Positions 11,208 through 22,545 are shown, counted from the stretch's first letter. The stretch is DNA of 64,000 bases from Phanerochaete sordida (GCA_019973155.2 BPQB01000015.1:546580-610579), one strand, 5' to 3'. Translations and numbers: made by a program. The notes: generated by a model from the letters alone, not told the origin.

Positions 11208-12278
11208 ATGGACGACGCATCTGAAGAAGACTCTGCTGCCGCAAGAACAGCACCACAGCATGCAGCTTCTGTCACTCTGGCGCAGACCGAAGGCGAAGAG
11301 GACAGCGAAGAGGACAGCGAAGAGGACCTTGGCGACTCCGAGCCAGCTGAGAGCGACGAGGCAAACGACGCGATATTACTGGAAGCGCTCGGACACGACG
11401 TCCGCGGAAGGACGACCCGCACGACAGCCGTCAGGCTGCAAAGCGCGTTCGACGACGCCGGCCTGCGCTCCAGAGGTCCGCCCGCATCATCTCAGGACCG
11501 AGCAAGAGCAGAGAGCGCACGGCGGCGGCTGCACGCCGGGTACACACCGCCTAGCTCCGTTCCACGACCAACGCGGGGGCCTCCTGTGGTCCGTGGCCCA
11601 TTCACGCCTCCGGACTCGGAGGACGATGTGCGCCCCAGCGGCGAGCCCTCGTATTCTCGACGAGACGAAGAGCGCCCGCGCCCTCTCCGCGTGTCCCGGC
11701 GCAAAAGCCCGCGGCGCTGGCGAGAACGTGCTGCTATCCACATTGTGCCTGCGCCGCCACAGGATGACGTGCGCCCCTACGATGCCGGCGACGAGGCCCC
11801 CGACGTGCGTGCGCCGGGCGAAGACAGCGAAGAGCCGGTCGTGAGCTGGTACGGCGCCCTCGTGACGCTCACCACGCTCGGCCTCGGCACCTGGAAGCTC
11901 GCGGCCGCGTACGCGAACGAGGCTGCCGTGGCAATGACTGCGGTGGACTGGGTGCTGTCGGTCGTGCTCGCGCTTCTGTAGGTGGACGGTCAGCGTCGTG
12001 CGCGTGCCGGACTCATGCGGGCGTCTCACAGGTTTTTCTGGCTCGATCGCCTGTGCCGGAGCGTACGCTGGCTGCGGTGGTTGAAGCAGAGGAGTGCCGC
12101 TGCCGATGTCGAGGCTGCCTTGTGCCACGCACGGGGTCTGTATCGCAAGAATGTGCTAGTCCTCGAAAACACGACTGACGCTTGGTTCTTGACTAGGGTG
12201 GCTCAGCCTCGCATACGCTTGGTTGAAAGGCGGCGAGATTCAAGCGCAAGACGAAGAAGGACAGGGGACCGACGGTGA
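11208..12278 (+). CDS. Acidic/basic-tailed single-helix membrane protein, paralogue 2
   Basis: Exons 11208-11977 and 12032-12278 give about 338 aa. The N-terminus is strongly acidic (GEEDSEEDSEEDLGDSE), the middle is Pro/Arg-rich with APPQDDV, and the C-terminal third is VVSWYGALVTLTTLGLGTWK followed by helix VDWVLSVVLALL. A 54-nt intron with a weak GTAGGT donor and CACAG acceptor lies inside the helix-coding region. After splicing the helix runs into FFWLDRLCRSVRWLRWLKQR. Unspliced transcripts would stop right after LALL. The downstream exon is conserved with paralogue 1 for about 30 residues and then diverges into a basic tail ending RRRRTGDRR. The alternative is that both genes end at the unspliced stop, but conservation of the second exon argues against that. 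Function unknown. Confidence 0.62.
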
Positions 12279-12359
12279 ATCCGTATCAGCGACAGCATTG
12301 CCTGTGAGAGTCGTGTAGTGCACCAATCATGCGGACTGCGTGTAGTGTTGTGCGGGCCC

Positions 12360-12475
12360 GGCTCGGTCTGGAAGCCGCGGCTTCGGCTCGGCTTCGACGG
12401 CTCAGGGCCTATCAAATGTATAGGCCGAGCCGGTCAAGCCGAGCCAAGCCGTCAAGCCGGGGCTTGGGACGCGGC
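12360..12475. repeat. GGCTC/GAGCC-rich imperfect inverted repeat
   Basis: The left arm is rich in CGGCTTCGGCTCGGCTTCGA and the right arm in GCCGAGCC and AGCCGTCAAGCC, separated by a short AT-rich centre (ATCAAATGTATA). The arms can pair over about 45-50 bp with mismatches. No flanking duplication was identified. Confidence 0.55.
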
Positions 12476-13730
12476 CTGGAGGTAATGTCTGCAATCATGG
12501 GGGTCAAGGTCCGTATGCGTACAATCCTGCCATCCATCATGTATATCTACGTACTCTGTGTGCTTAAGAGCATCATGATAAGCCAGCGCGGCACGTATAA
12601 ACAGTGGGCGTGGGGTCGGGAAAGCGGCGGAGTTCCGCACTGTATGCCGCCCGCGCTGTAAAAGTGCTTCCCAGCTAGGAGCAGCTATAAGCTAGCGCGA
12701 ACGTATAACGAAAAGCATACTGACCTTCATGTGCACTTCCGCAGTTGTGACGGGGTGCAGGAGGGCAAGAGTCAACGATCGAGCTACTGTGTAGGAGCAA
12801 TGTCACCATTGCCGCGCAGGACAGAGAGGACTAGACCTACCAGCAGATATCATCCGTGCAAGTACCGCTGGGTGAGAACGTTGCTAAGGGTGAGAGCCGG
12901 TGCCTAGTCTGCGCGAAGTGTGAGACGCGCGTGCTGCTGCAGAGCGTAGTCAGCACCATGAAGATCAGCAAGATGAAAGCTTACCAGAGTGGCGTGTACC
13001 CTGGCCTCGTCAACTACTGCTGATCTTTTTGGTATGTTCGCCGCCTTCTGCACCGCCACGATCTGCGCTAATATTGAGTTCGCATCCTGGCAGGGGCTCG
13101 CAGTCGAGCCTTCTAGTCGATACCGCTCTCCGTCGTCTTATGCCGCGCCGACTGCTCTGCCGAAATTCGACTTCGCGGGGCGGCGCGATGAGGCCGCTCC
13201 ACCATGACCGTTCCTGCGCTTCTTTTGCGCCGTGATGATGCGCACTGAGGATGCGCCGAAGTTTCTGCTGGCAGTCACCGCTAATGTTGAGGATGCAGGA
13301 CGGCAACTCTGTGGAGCCAAATGACCGCACCGCACTACACGCCTGAGCGAATGCAGCGCGACGTCAGCGGTCAGCGCACGGCCATAACGAGGCCCGCTCA
13401 ATGCAGCGGCTCCGTTGCTGTGCAGTACGCCTGCTCACGGTTGTCGTTGGGGCAGGAGTACAGCAACCACGGTGAAGGGTTCGCCGGGTCCGAGCGGTGC
13501 CAGGGGCCTCGGCCTGGCAGGGCAGCTCGAGCATCGCCCACGGTTCACTCTCCCCGCTGACCCCAATGCGCGGTAAGTTTATCTTCCAACAAGTCTTCAT
13601 ATAGACATCGAACTCACCGTGTTGTTGCAACTATAAGTTAGCCCTGACTACTGACCAAGCCGCGGCCTGACGGCTTCAGTACTAGTGTGAAGTGGACCCG
13701 CGATTCGCGAAAGCCCTCCCCTCAGGTGCA
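12476..13730. other. Gene-poor stretch
   Basis: Only short frames without motifs are seen. Two short similar pieces, CGCTAATATTGAG near 13070 and CGCTAATGTTGAG near 13282, suggest an old internal duplication, but no coding sequence can be defended. Confidence 0.3.
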
Positions 13731-13732
13731 TC

Positions 13733-13818
13733 GCGGCTCGGCTCGGCTCGGTTCGGTTCGGCTCGGTTCGGCTCGGCTCGGCTTACGACGGCTCGGCTCG
13801 ACGGCTTGAGGCCGAGCC
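13733..13818. repeat. GGCTC pentanucleotide tandem repeat
   Basis: About ten units of GGCTC/GGTTC run from 13735 to 13783, followed by a short tail containing GGCTCGGCTC and then GGCCGAGCC in the opposite sense. It resembles the arms of the element at 12360-12475, 1.3 kb upstream. Confidence 0.7.
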
Positions 13819-14518
13819 CGCACTGCGCGCCGTCCTCCCTGTACACACGCTCCCTGATATGTTGCATCGATTGTGCAAAATAGCAGATAGCAGTGTGAAC
13901 GTACCTGTGCAGTCTCAGGAACACCTCTCCAAGTGGACCTGAACACATCTGCATGCTACGCTTTTTCGGCCAAAGGTGCCTGGCCTCAGCATGTGGTCGT
14001 GCTAGCCAGAAATGTAGAGTTTTCGGGCCATACCATATTGGGACTTGTCGACCTCGCCCGCCCATGCCTCCTCCCCTTGATGTCAGTGGTTCTACGTCCT
14101 TGACGACAGCTCCACTTGCGGCACGAGGCAATCCTGAGATGAAATGTGAGTCAAGCAACGAGATATTAGCACAACCGCACCAGACAGCGTCGACGAGTTC
14201 GAGGCAGGACGAAAGTGCGATGAATGCTGGAATCGATTTCTTGGCAGGTGCGTAGAGCATTTGCATCCGAGTCTGGGGTAAAACGGGTTTGATTGCCGTG
14301 TCGAACTGAGTGCAGCCCCTGTGTAAACGATAGACCTGGGAGATCTAGACCCCTTCACGAGGCAGGATTTAATCATCGCGGGACAACTGCCCATCCGTTT
14401 GGGTCAAGCGGAGCGGCCCTCGAAATCGTTGCCCCCGACACGCGCGGGTGCTTCACCTCTGCCAGCACGGCACACCTCTTCGCCTCGTCTTGCCTCTTGA
14501 CCACGACCATCCGCCACG

Positions 14519-15665
14519 ATGTCTGTCCTTACTCGCCATCCCCGCTACTCCGCCCTCCTGGCATGCGTCCTCGTCGGCGCGTTCTTCATGCTCTCAGGGC
14601 CGTCGATGCCCGGTCCACGCCTGGCGTCGTCGACGCGCCAACTCCTCGCGCAGGAGGACAGAAGATATGAGCAACAGTTGAGGGACAGACAGGCGTTGGT
14701 CCAGAAGTGGGGTCCCACCGATGACGAGGTAGATTCGTGAGTGCTTTGCCTTCCCCGCTGCCGTTGCTAGGCACAACTCGCTGACACGTCCTCAGCTTCC
14801 CGGAGCCCTCGAGCGGCGATTTCTACACTCTTTGTGAGTAGCCGTGCAGCGCAAAGCACTCTCAACCAACGCTGACGCTTTGTCAGGGGACTTCTTCATT
14901 CCGTCGTTCCGCTGCCCACACACCACCGAGCGCGTCGGCACCCTTGGCGACGGCGGCAAATGGGTCTGCGGCCTCGACCGCGTCGCGCGCCAGCGCAAGC
15001 CCTGCACCATCTACTCCTTCGGCATCAACGGCGAGTCGTCATTCGAGGCCGCGCTCCTCGAGGCCGCGCCGCACTGCCAGGTCTGGGGCTACGACTTCAG
15101 CGTGAAGAGCTTCGGCCCCGAGATCGCGAACGTCTCGCACCTCGACGCGCGCGCACACTTCTTCCCGTACGCGCTCGGCGGCGACGACGCGCCGCACGCG
15201 CACCCGCCGACGTTCACACTCCAGACCCTCATGCAGCGCAACGGCCACGACTTCATCGACATCCTCAAGGTCGACATCGAGAGCGCCGAGTTCGACTCGC
15301 TCGACGCCTTCGTCGATGCCTTCATCCCCGCGCCCGAGTACGCCGCGCGCCACCCGCATGCGCCCGCCAACGACGCGCCCGTGCTGCCCGTCGGCCAGCT
15401 CCAGCTCGAGATCCACGCGTGGGGCGACAACGGCGCGTTCAAGCACTTCCGCAAGTGGTGGGAGCGCCTCGAGAACGCCGGCCTCCGTCCCTTCTGGACC
15501 GAGCCCAACCTCGTGTACATCAACCTCGTCCGCGGCTCCAAGCCTGATCTTGCCGAGGTGAGCTCCATGGTCGCTACTGCTGCTCCGCGCCCGCTGACCC
15601 TGCCTCCACAGTACTCGTTTATTAACATCCGCGGCGAGCACGCCCTTACCTCTGACAAGTACTGA
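14519..15665 (+). CDS. Membrane-anchored methyltransferase-domain protein, paralogue 1
   Basis: Exons 14519-14736, 14796-14833, 14887-15557 and 15612-15665 join in frame. The protein starts with a short basic tip and one helix (ALLACVLVGAFFML), a type II membrane anchor, then a basic/acidic stalk. The catalytic part has DGGKWVCGLD, IYSFGINGESSFEAALLE, CQVWGYDFSVKSFGPEI and FIDILKVDIESAEFDSL, then QLQLEIHAWG and LRPFWTEPNLVYINL. This layout is that of METTL24/FkbM-like SAM-dependent methyltransferases; SAM would sit near the SFG(I/V)N strand. The usual D-x-E-G-x-E is D-I-E-S-A-E here. Substrate is unknown and the anchor suggests the secretory pathway (inference). The paralogue at 44727-45821 has the same first and last intron but lacks intron 14834-14886. 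Confidence 0.82.
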
Positions 15666-16434
15666 TCGCTTTCGCAAAAGCATCGCGGCACCGGCTGCCG
15701 CTCACATCTCCCATCTTTCATCGGATCTCTGGACAGTAATCGACCCTCGTTGTAGAACACTCGTATCTAATCGCACTATAATCCAGACACTTTCGTTATC
15801 CTTCCTATGTTCGCCACGGGCAACTTTGACCGAGGTGAGAATCTGGAGTAGTGGGTCCATGTGGATCCAGGGTGTACTTCCTGATGCGCCTCGCTGGCGC
15901 GCTCTGTTGCTGAAAAGGCTGTCAGCGATTACAAAATTGTCGACTGCGACGATCTCGTATGCGTTGATTGCTTCCCTTCCCAGCGAGGAACCGTATTGCC
16001 AAACACGCAGGTCGCCAGAGGGCCTGAGGCTTGAAGCTCACGGCCCAAATACCCTCTCAGTGTCGGGCGGGAGCTCGTAATTTATCCCTGCTCACGACCA
16101 TGGCGTCGCGATAGGTCGGTGAGCGTCTGAGCATCCTGATCTTCGCGCATTCTGACTTTCTTGCAGGATTAGGACTATCATCTGCAGCGCAGGGCACCTC
16201 CCACGGACACGATTCTTCGAGCTTAACAGCTGGACAGACGCAGACAGCGAACATAGTGAGCCATATATCTTCCATTGCACTAGGTGCCGTCATGGCAGTA
16301 TTCTCGCGCTCTAGTAGTCAACCCATTCTGTTGTCAGCAGCTGTAATCCACCGAGGCACGCCTGATGCGCAACGCCGCACGACGAAGTCTGTCGGCGAAC
16401 GGTGAGCAACCGCGGTCAATAGCAACAGCCCTGC
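15666..16434. other. Intergenic, possible alternative 3' exon of F1
   Basis: No independent gene is seen. The F1 stop overlaps a GTATGA donor-like site, and an open frame on the minus strand near 16334-16434 ends RIRRASVDYSC. A spliced longer F1 C-terminus is therefore possible but unproven. Confidence 0.3.
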
Positions 16435-17115
16435 TCATACCTTTGGATCCCCAGCTTTCGTACCCTCGAGGAGCGCAGCCCAAGCCACGGTCCTGACGTG
16501 CTCCAGCACGGCGCCACACACTCCCAGGTCGCTGCAACCCCCCACCTTCGAGGTATGCACTCCCGCAGAGAGATAATCCAGTACGAGGTTCGCCTGGTCC
16601 AGCACGTCGCCCGGGAAGACCTTGTTGCTCGTGCGCACGACGTGCGGGCAGTAGCGCACCGCGCGGTGCGTGTCGACCCAGACGTGCGTCCCGCCGGGCT
16701 CGCGCGAGTATTTCTTGCGCACGAGCGTGGTGTGGTCCTTCGAGTACACGCGCCAGGCGCGTGTGTCCGGCGGCGGCGCGCCCACGCCGAAGTCGAGCAG
16801 CGCAACCGAGATGATGTCCGGCCAGAGCTCGTGCGGCGCGGGGTCCGAGGGCTCCGGAACCTGCCCCGCACGCCCGGGGAAGAGGGGCCCAAGGCCGTCG
16901 GCGGGGGTGCGTCCGAGGATGTAGCCCTGCAGATCGTACAGCGCGACGCGCTGCGAGTCGGTGAGGCGCAGCGCGGTGTTGTCGTGCAGCTGCGCCACGA
17001 CCGTAGCCACCGTGGAGGCACTGATATCTTTTCCCCAGCGCAGCTCGAATTGGTCTCGACACAAAAGCTTCGTAGGCGGTCGTTCCGTCTGCCAGCCGAT
17101 TCGAACGTTGGACAT
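16435..17115 (-). CDS. F1, member of an undescribed W-G...D-P protein family
   Basis: A single-exon gene of 226 aa. The N-terminal motif is QFELRWGKD, the central motif LRLTDSQRVALYDLQGY, the later block RYCPHVVRTSN-KVFPGDVLDQANLVLDYL, and the C-terminal block GVCGAVLEHVRTVAWAAL. These line up in order and spacing with the other seven family members in the window, though the C-terminal GALDxFE has drifted to GVCGAVLE. No signal peptide or membrane helix. A GGCCAC box is 84-89 bp upstream of the ATG and a TATA-like ACATATACC about 60 bp upstream. No function can be assigned. It might be extended by splicing at the GTATGA site overlapping its stop. Confidence 0.62.
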   Translation of the reverse strand: MSNVRIGWQTERPPTKLLCRDQFELRWGKDISASTVATVVAQLHDNTALRLTDSQRVALYDLQGYILGRTPADGLGPLFPGRAGQVPEPSDPAPHELWPDIISVALLDFGVGAPPPDTRAWRVYSKDHTTLVRKKYSREPGGTHVWVDTHRAVRYCPHVVRTSNKVFPGDVLDQANLVLDYLSAGVHTSKVGGCSDLGVCGAVLEHVRTVAWAALLEGTKAGDPKV

Positions 17116-17226
17116 GATGAGGAATTGGAGTGTGAGGATGGAGATGGGTGAGATGCACTGGCAAACTCGAGGTATATGTACATTTCTCTATGTCCAGAGG
17201 CCACGACCGGTGGCTACAGAGCGGTA

Positions 17227-18130
17227 GAATGTGACATTGAAAGGGCCGTCGTACCGAGACAAAGAGCATCTGGCGGTTATCAAAGAGTCAAGGCACGGTG
17301 AGCTTTCGATTTCTGCCTGGTGCATGACAGCCCTGACTGGTACCTGGGCAAACGACAAAGGTTGCAGAAAAGAAGCATCTAGTACGCAACGTGCAATCCG
17401 AGCTCCTGGATGGTGGCAGCTAAGATTAAGATGAACTTCGAGTATACGTCATTTTGCTCCGCATCAAGTTGTAGAGTCTTGCCAGCGCCCAGAACCACGA
17501 CGCGACCGGCGTGGCGTGCTCGCGCGTGTCGTTCTCCCCTCTTCTTGAACGTCAACGTTCAACCTCGCCGAAACGGTGAGTATAGCTGACATCGTAGGAA
17601 TCCCGGGTAGACACTAACGAGAAGGCCTATACAACATGCGAAGTAGAATCACTCGTGAAGTGCATGCACTGCATCTTGTTATCCAGGCATTTGATGACAA
17701 CATGCGAGCAGGCGGCGCAGCAAAGATCGGTGTACGACGCGTAGAGTATGATTGATCTCATAGCTTCGGGTCCAGCAGGCTGATCAGTCTCATTTCCAGT
17801 TCTGGCGCAGCCATTCCAATTTCCGAGCCTTTCTGTGCGTCTCGTGGTATTGAACAGGGAAGAGATGGTGTAGCGTCGGTACGAGCGACCTGTCGTTCGC
17901 GATGCTCCTCTGTCGTCAGGCTTTGACCTCAGGTCTGGCGGCCACGATCGCGATCATCGTTCGTCCTTTGTTTTGATTCAATAGTCGGTCATCGACACGC
18001 TTTTTAGGCGAACTGAGAAGAGGTCTGCGCTGTGGCCGTCCAACGATGCCTCCGCGTCATAGCATGCAGGCAGTGCATCGCCGCCAGTGTGCGTGACCGG
18101 CCAGCCCGTCCGTGAGTCACCCGCAGCCTA
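17227..18130. other. Intergenic, no gene seen
   Basis: This stretch contains the divergent upstream regions of F1 and F2. Reading frames are short and unpatterned. A CAAGGGCCACG box at 18131-18141, just beyond its end, is shared with the F5 promoter. Confidence 0.4.
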
Positions 18131-18265
18131 CAAGGGCCACGGTCCTCCACCGACGGCTTAGACATCGCATTCACGACCATCTTCACTGTCTACCGTCTGC
18201 TTGTCGCTTTCGGACGCAGGCCGTCCCCACCACTCGCTACCCCACACTCTTTACGACGTCCTGGC

Positions 18266-19009
18266 ATGTCGACACCGCACCTCGCCCCACGCACCTACGC
18301 CGAATGGCTCGAGCTCTGGGGCGAGCTCGACCTCGACGCCGCCGCCGACATGCTCGAGCGCACCGCGCCGTACCTCATCGGCTTCGAGCACCCGCTGAGC
18401 CCCGCGCGGCGCGCGCTCGCCGAGCTCACGCGCACGCTCCGCGCGTGGGTGCACGGCGTGCCCTACGTGCGCGCGCGCGTCGCGCCCGACGACACGGCGT
18501 GCTGGACCTGGACGGAGCAGTGGTGGGAGTTCCCCATGCCCGACACGCGCGCCGCGGCTGCGCTGGAGCGCTACATCCAGGGGCCCGCGCCCGACCCGTG
18601 GCGCGTCTCGCGCGGGTACATCAAGACGCAGGAGATGCTCCGCTTCGTGCCGCACGCGGAGAGCGCGATCATATACTGCGGGCACGCGCGCCGCGGCGGC
18701 GCCCCGCGCGACGAGGTCGACGCCGTCAACGCGGTGCTGCACATCCTGAGCGTACGCGAGTTCCGTGCGTCGTGCGGCGCGCTCGACGACAGCGAGCTCG
18801 CACTGCTCACGCTCCTCAAGCATCGCCTGCTCTGGAGCTTCCAGGGCGCTGGGGGCTTCAGCACCCCAGAGCGCGATGTGTCCGCGTACTGGTTCCACCG
18901 GATGATGCCACCAGAGATCAGGAGGAAGAGAGAGGAGGAAGAGCGGGCGAAGAGACAGCGTCACCGGTATGGTCTGGCCCATTTGCTCATTATGCCATCA
19001 TGCTCATAA
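18266..19009 (+). CDS. F2, member of the W-G...D-P family
   Basis: A single-exon gene of 247 aa starting at the ATG of GGCATGTC. Family blocks in order are AEWLELWGELDLDAAADML, LSPARRALAELTRTL, ESAIIYCGHARRGGAPRDEV, DAVNAVLHILSVREF and CGALDDSELALLTLLKHRLL. The C-terminus adds a very charged stretch (RRKREEEERAKRQRH). Hydrophobic positions match amphipathic helices; no membrane segment or signal is present. Codon use is extremely GC-rich (many GCG, CGC and GAC), more than the flanks. A GGCCAC box is at 18135-18140, about 126 bp upstream. Function unknown. Confidence 0.65.
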   Translation: MSTPHLAPRTYAEWLELWGELDLDAAADMLERTAPYLIGFEHPLSPARRALAELTRTLRAWVHGVPYVRARVAPDDTACWTWTEQWWEFPMPDTRAAAALERYIQGPAPDPWRVSRGYIKTQEMLRFVPHAESAIIYCGHARRGGAPRDEVDAVNAVLHILSVREFRASCGALDDSELALLTLLKHRLLWSFQGAGGFSTPERDVSAYWFHRMMPPEIRRKREEEERAKRQRHRYGLAHLLIMPSCS

Positions 19010-19756
19010 AAGCAATAGCGATGAGGAGTGGAAGCCTCCGCCGACGTGGTACTACACGCTGTCAGTCGATATGTATCGCTGACGGGTCGATACATGTGCA
19101 TCGCGCGCACCGTCTTGCAAGGCATGCCCTACCCTAGGCCAGGCTTCCTCGCCGTCGCGCGTTTCGAAGTCCCAACGGTGGCGTGGTACACACTGCTTTA
19201 TAGGCAGCCCGTCGCGTAGTCTTCCTGACTTCAGGACCAAGCGCACTGGCTCCTGCGGAGGCGGCCGTCGATTAACCTATTCATTCATGATTTAGTCCTT
19301 GTACGCTATACATACAGTATAATACCTACGCTACTTAGCTGTATATTTGGCTCAAACTCCTCGATATGCCACAAGCACCGTCTATATTCCCTGCGAGATC
19401 AGTCGCGCCTGCGGCCTGTTTTGTTCGAAGGAAACACATTACACGCCCTCCTGCTCGAGCTGGCTGGGTGGGTCGCGAGGCGCGCGGAAGCTCAGGCTCT
19501 ACGTCACCCAGCCGCACTTGAATGAGGCCTGCACGCATGAAGTCCTGTACAAGGCGCACTATCAAGCCATCAGAATGCCTTACGCAGAGCAGGTTACCGC
19601 GTCGCCAGCCGAGAGAGATTTCGTGGCCGCACTCGCGAAGCGAATATATGCGGTCTATATTGAAGAAGAAACGAGATGAGAACACACACAGCAACATAAC
19701 ACATACATCAGGGTATCTAGCACCGGTAAAATCATCCAGGAAATCGAGCACATCCT
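19010..19756. other. Intergenic, one weak small frame
   Basis: A frame ending at 19679 encodes LYVTQPHLNEACTHEVLYKA and AERDFVAALAKRIYAVYIEE. It has no upstream ATG in frame, so it would need an unseen first exon. A TATA-like stretch is near 19308-19325. It is too weak to call as a gene. Confidence 0.25.
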
Positions 19757-21849
19757 CTACACAAAGTTCTGCGCCTCGATCCCGACGACAGCGACGCCGC
19801 GCTGCAAGCCCAAGTCAGCACCACTCTCTGCCAGACCAACATCGCAACGCACCTTCCGCGGACAGTTCGCCGTCACGCGCTGGCACCCCCACACCTTGAC
19901 CTCGACCAGGTCCGGACACCCCTCGACGAGCGCCTTGACCGTCCAGTCCGACGCCTCGCGGCACCACCCGACGTCGACGCGGCGCAGGCGCGGCGCGCGC
20001 GCGCCGAGCGTGTTCAGCACGTCCTCGGGCGCGGCCTTCCAGCCGTTGACGTCGACGCTCTCGAGCGCCGCGCCCGAGTGCGCGAGCAGCGCCGCGAGCG
20101 CCGCGCCGCCGAGCTCGGGGTTGCGGCCCAGCGCCGCGTGGCGCAGCGGCGGGTTCGGCGGGGCCGCGGCGCCGGCCCAGGTGGCGAAGAACTCGGCGAC
20201 ACCTGCGTCCGTGAGCTCGGGCGTGAGCGCGAGCGCGAGCGACTCGAGCTGCCGCGTGTGCGGCTTCAGGCCCTGGAAGAGGAAGCCGTCGCCGAGCAGC
20301 GCGTGCCCCGAGAGGTCGAGGTGGCGCAGGCCCGCGCCGACGGCGGTGAGGAGGTCGGTCAGCGCGTCGTTGGAGACGGCCTCGGGCTCGCCGGGCGAGC
20401 TGAGGTCGAGGTACGTCAGCTGTCCTGCGAGCTTCTTGATGTGCGGAAGGAAGTCATCGGCGAGCTTGCCGACTTCCTTTAGGCGCAGCTCCGTGAGACC
20501 TTCGCAGTTCTCGACGAGGCTTTCGATGCACTTGACGTCAAAGCGCGGCGATTGCGTGATGAGGAAGCCGGTGAGCTTCGGATGGGACTCGAAGAAGGAT
20601 TGCCAGGTGGAGGCGTGCACGAGGAAAGGACCGAGCAGCTCGATGCGCGTCAAAGCCGGGAGCGACTTATTCCAAGCGGCGAGAACGCTGTTGTCCATTC
20701 GGCCGCAGAAGTCAAGGCGCAGCGTGGTGAGGTTAGGATTGAGAGAGGCAAGAGCACACAACGAAGGGGGCGTCAGGTCTAAAGGCGGTCAGCAGAGTCC
20801 GAAAGGCCCAAGCGCAGGACATACTAGTTGCATCGTACAAAGTCAGGTTTGTGTTCTGAACATCGTAGAACAGCGTCGCATTCTCGGGCGTTCTGCGGCG
20901 CAATCAGTGTCACGGTCGTGCTTGTGTGAGAAGTACACTCACAGACTGCGGTCCTTCGCTATGGCCTTCGCGATAGAGTCCAGATTCATGCTGCCGATGT
21001 CGCCAAGTGCCTCGACGTCGTCGATATGCGAACTGACAACCTTGATACACATATTCGCGAGGCTTGGCAGCCGATGCTCCTCAAAGTGCGTAACGTTCCG
21101 CTTCTCGGTGAGAGGCTTACGTTTGCGCGGCGCGGCAGGCTTCTTGAACGGGTCGACGCCGGACGCCTTTAGACACGAATGGCAAAGCCAGCCGCCGTTC
21201 GGGGCCTGACGAGTGTACTGGGTCTGCGTGGGTGTGAGAAAGGCTCAGAAAAGGAAGCGGAAGGTGATCATACCACACTGAACTCGTTCCCGCACTTCGA
21301 ACACTCGATGAGGCTGCCGTTGGGCGGCTTCGTCTCATCTTTCCACATCTTCGAGAGCGCAGTGTATGCGTCTTCTTCGTCACTGCCATCGTCGCTGTAG
21401 TCATCGTCGTCTTTCTTCTTACCCTTCTTTGCCTTGGCTTTGGCCTGCGCCTTCAGCTTCGCCTCCGCCGCCTTCGTCAGTTTACGCTTCTTCTTGAGAG
21501 GCACTTCATCGTCTTCGTCTAGGTTGTCTGAGTTGTATTCTCTCTCGACGGGCTGCAAAGTTTGCGTTTAGTCACATGCTCTAGGAGAGTGGCAAAGTGC
21601 GCACCTCGTCGTTCTCCGCCACATCCGCTTCGGCGCTTTCGTCGTTTTCCGCCTGTCTCGAGGGGCCCGCGACGGGCGCCGGCTGCTCAACTTGACGCGT
21701 TCGTACTCTCCGAGCGATGGTAGTTGGTGTGATACCAGATTCCTGCGTCGTGTCAGCCGCACCTCGTCGACAATAACGGGGGTCGCCCGCACCTTCAGGA
21801 ACTCTGTCAGGGCCGACGTCGGGCCACGGACGTTGTTCGACCTTGCCAT
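19757..21849 (-). CDS. RAD7: Rad7-like DNA repair protein with Cys4 and leucine-rich repeats
   Basis: Rad7 works with Rad16 in global-genome nucleotide excision repair. The start at 21849 gives MARSNNVRGPTSALTEFLK, the family N-terminus, spliced to ESGITPTTIARRVRTRQ. Next come an acidic/basic linker (exon 21558-21268), ECSKCGNEFSV and, over an intron, TQYTRQAPNGGWLCHSCL: the Cys4 zinc site conserved in Rad7. Then follow a basic region, LPSLANMCIKVVSSHIDDV and LDSIAKAIAKDRSL. The long 3' exon (20761 downward) is leucine-rich repeats (NPNLTTLRLDFCGRMDNSV, LTELRLKEVGKLADDFL, LRRVDVGWCREASDWTV, VEVKVWGCQRVTANCP). A 51-nt intron near 19800-19850 joins NCPRK to RGVAVVGIEAQNFV. One unusual point is a very GC-rich, Ala-rich middle of the LRR domain. 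Several more introns are present; exact ends between 20761 and 21268 were inferred by family order. Confidence 0.88.
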
Positions 21850-22379
21850 CGTCAAGAGCACCGGAGGTTGTTGGAGGCAACGGGGTCGGGATATGGGCGG
21901 CGACGAAGGCTTGGACGGGAACGACGACGGAGGGGCCGAGGGGGATGATCGAGGTCGCGACAAAAGTTCGACGCGGGCGACGCGCGTGTAATTAAGGATT
22001 GCCCGTTTTGGGTGACGCGTGCCATTATGTAAGCGGCGGAAGTCCTGTGAGGCTCTCAATTGCAAGTACTTGTCGTTAACAGGCTGCCCAGCGTTCTGGT
22101 ATTATGCATGTACAGTCAGATAGACGGCGAATATCCCGACGCAATATTTGGTGGGTGGCGGCAGGCGAGCCGACAGATAGGCAGAATGAGTGCATACGAG
22201 CGGAGAGACACCGCATGAGCAGCACGGCGCACATGATCCCAAACTCTGGAACGACTCCTGGATCCTAGGCCGTCCAATGGAGCAAGAGAGCTCCCGCGTG
22301 TGTAGTGGCACTTAAAAGTCTGTCGGCAATGAATTAATGACACATGCAGGGGTGACGAAAGCGAGCAGGATCTACGCCC

Positions 22380-22545
22380 CAGCAGTATCGAGGACCACAC
22401 AGTCGCGGTAAAGATACTCGCCTCCATCGCAACGCCAACGCCGAGTACAAATTCGCAGATGGTGCCGACGTCGACGGTGCCGACTCTGCCGAGGCCGAGA
22501 CGGCTGAGCACTTGTGCGATGCGCACGCAGTGGCACCACGTACCA
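22380..22545 (-). pseudogene. Relic of the membrane-protein family found at 37.5-38.6 kb
   Basis: The minus strand reads CVRIAQVLSRLGLGRVGTVD followed by VGTICEFVLGVGVAMEAS, matching CVRI...QVFGRIGLGTVD and FGAISLPIYVVGAAVFAMV of the gene at 37504-38605. DNA similarity is also visible (GGCACCGTCGAC and GCTGCGTGCGCATC are shared). No preceding exon with DRLEATSVALSYAL is present and the downstream frame loses the match, so this is a fragment. Confidence 0.5.

Noticed and set aside
20078..20482. Plus-strand frame opposite the Rad7 repeats
   Set aside because: It is an antisense shadow caused by very high GC in the leucine-rich repeat exon.
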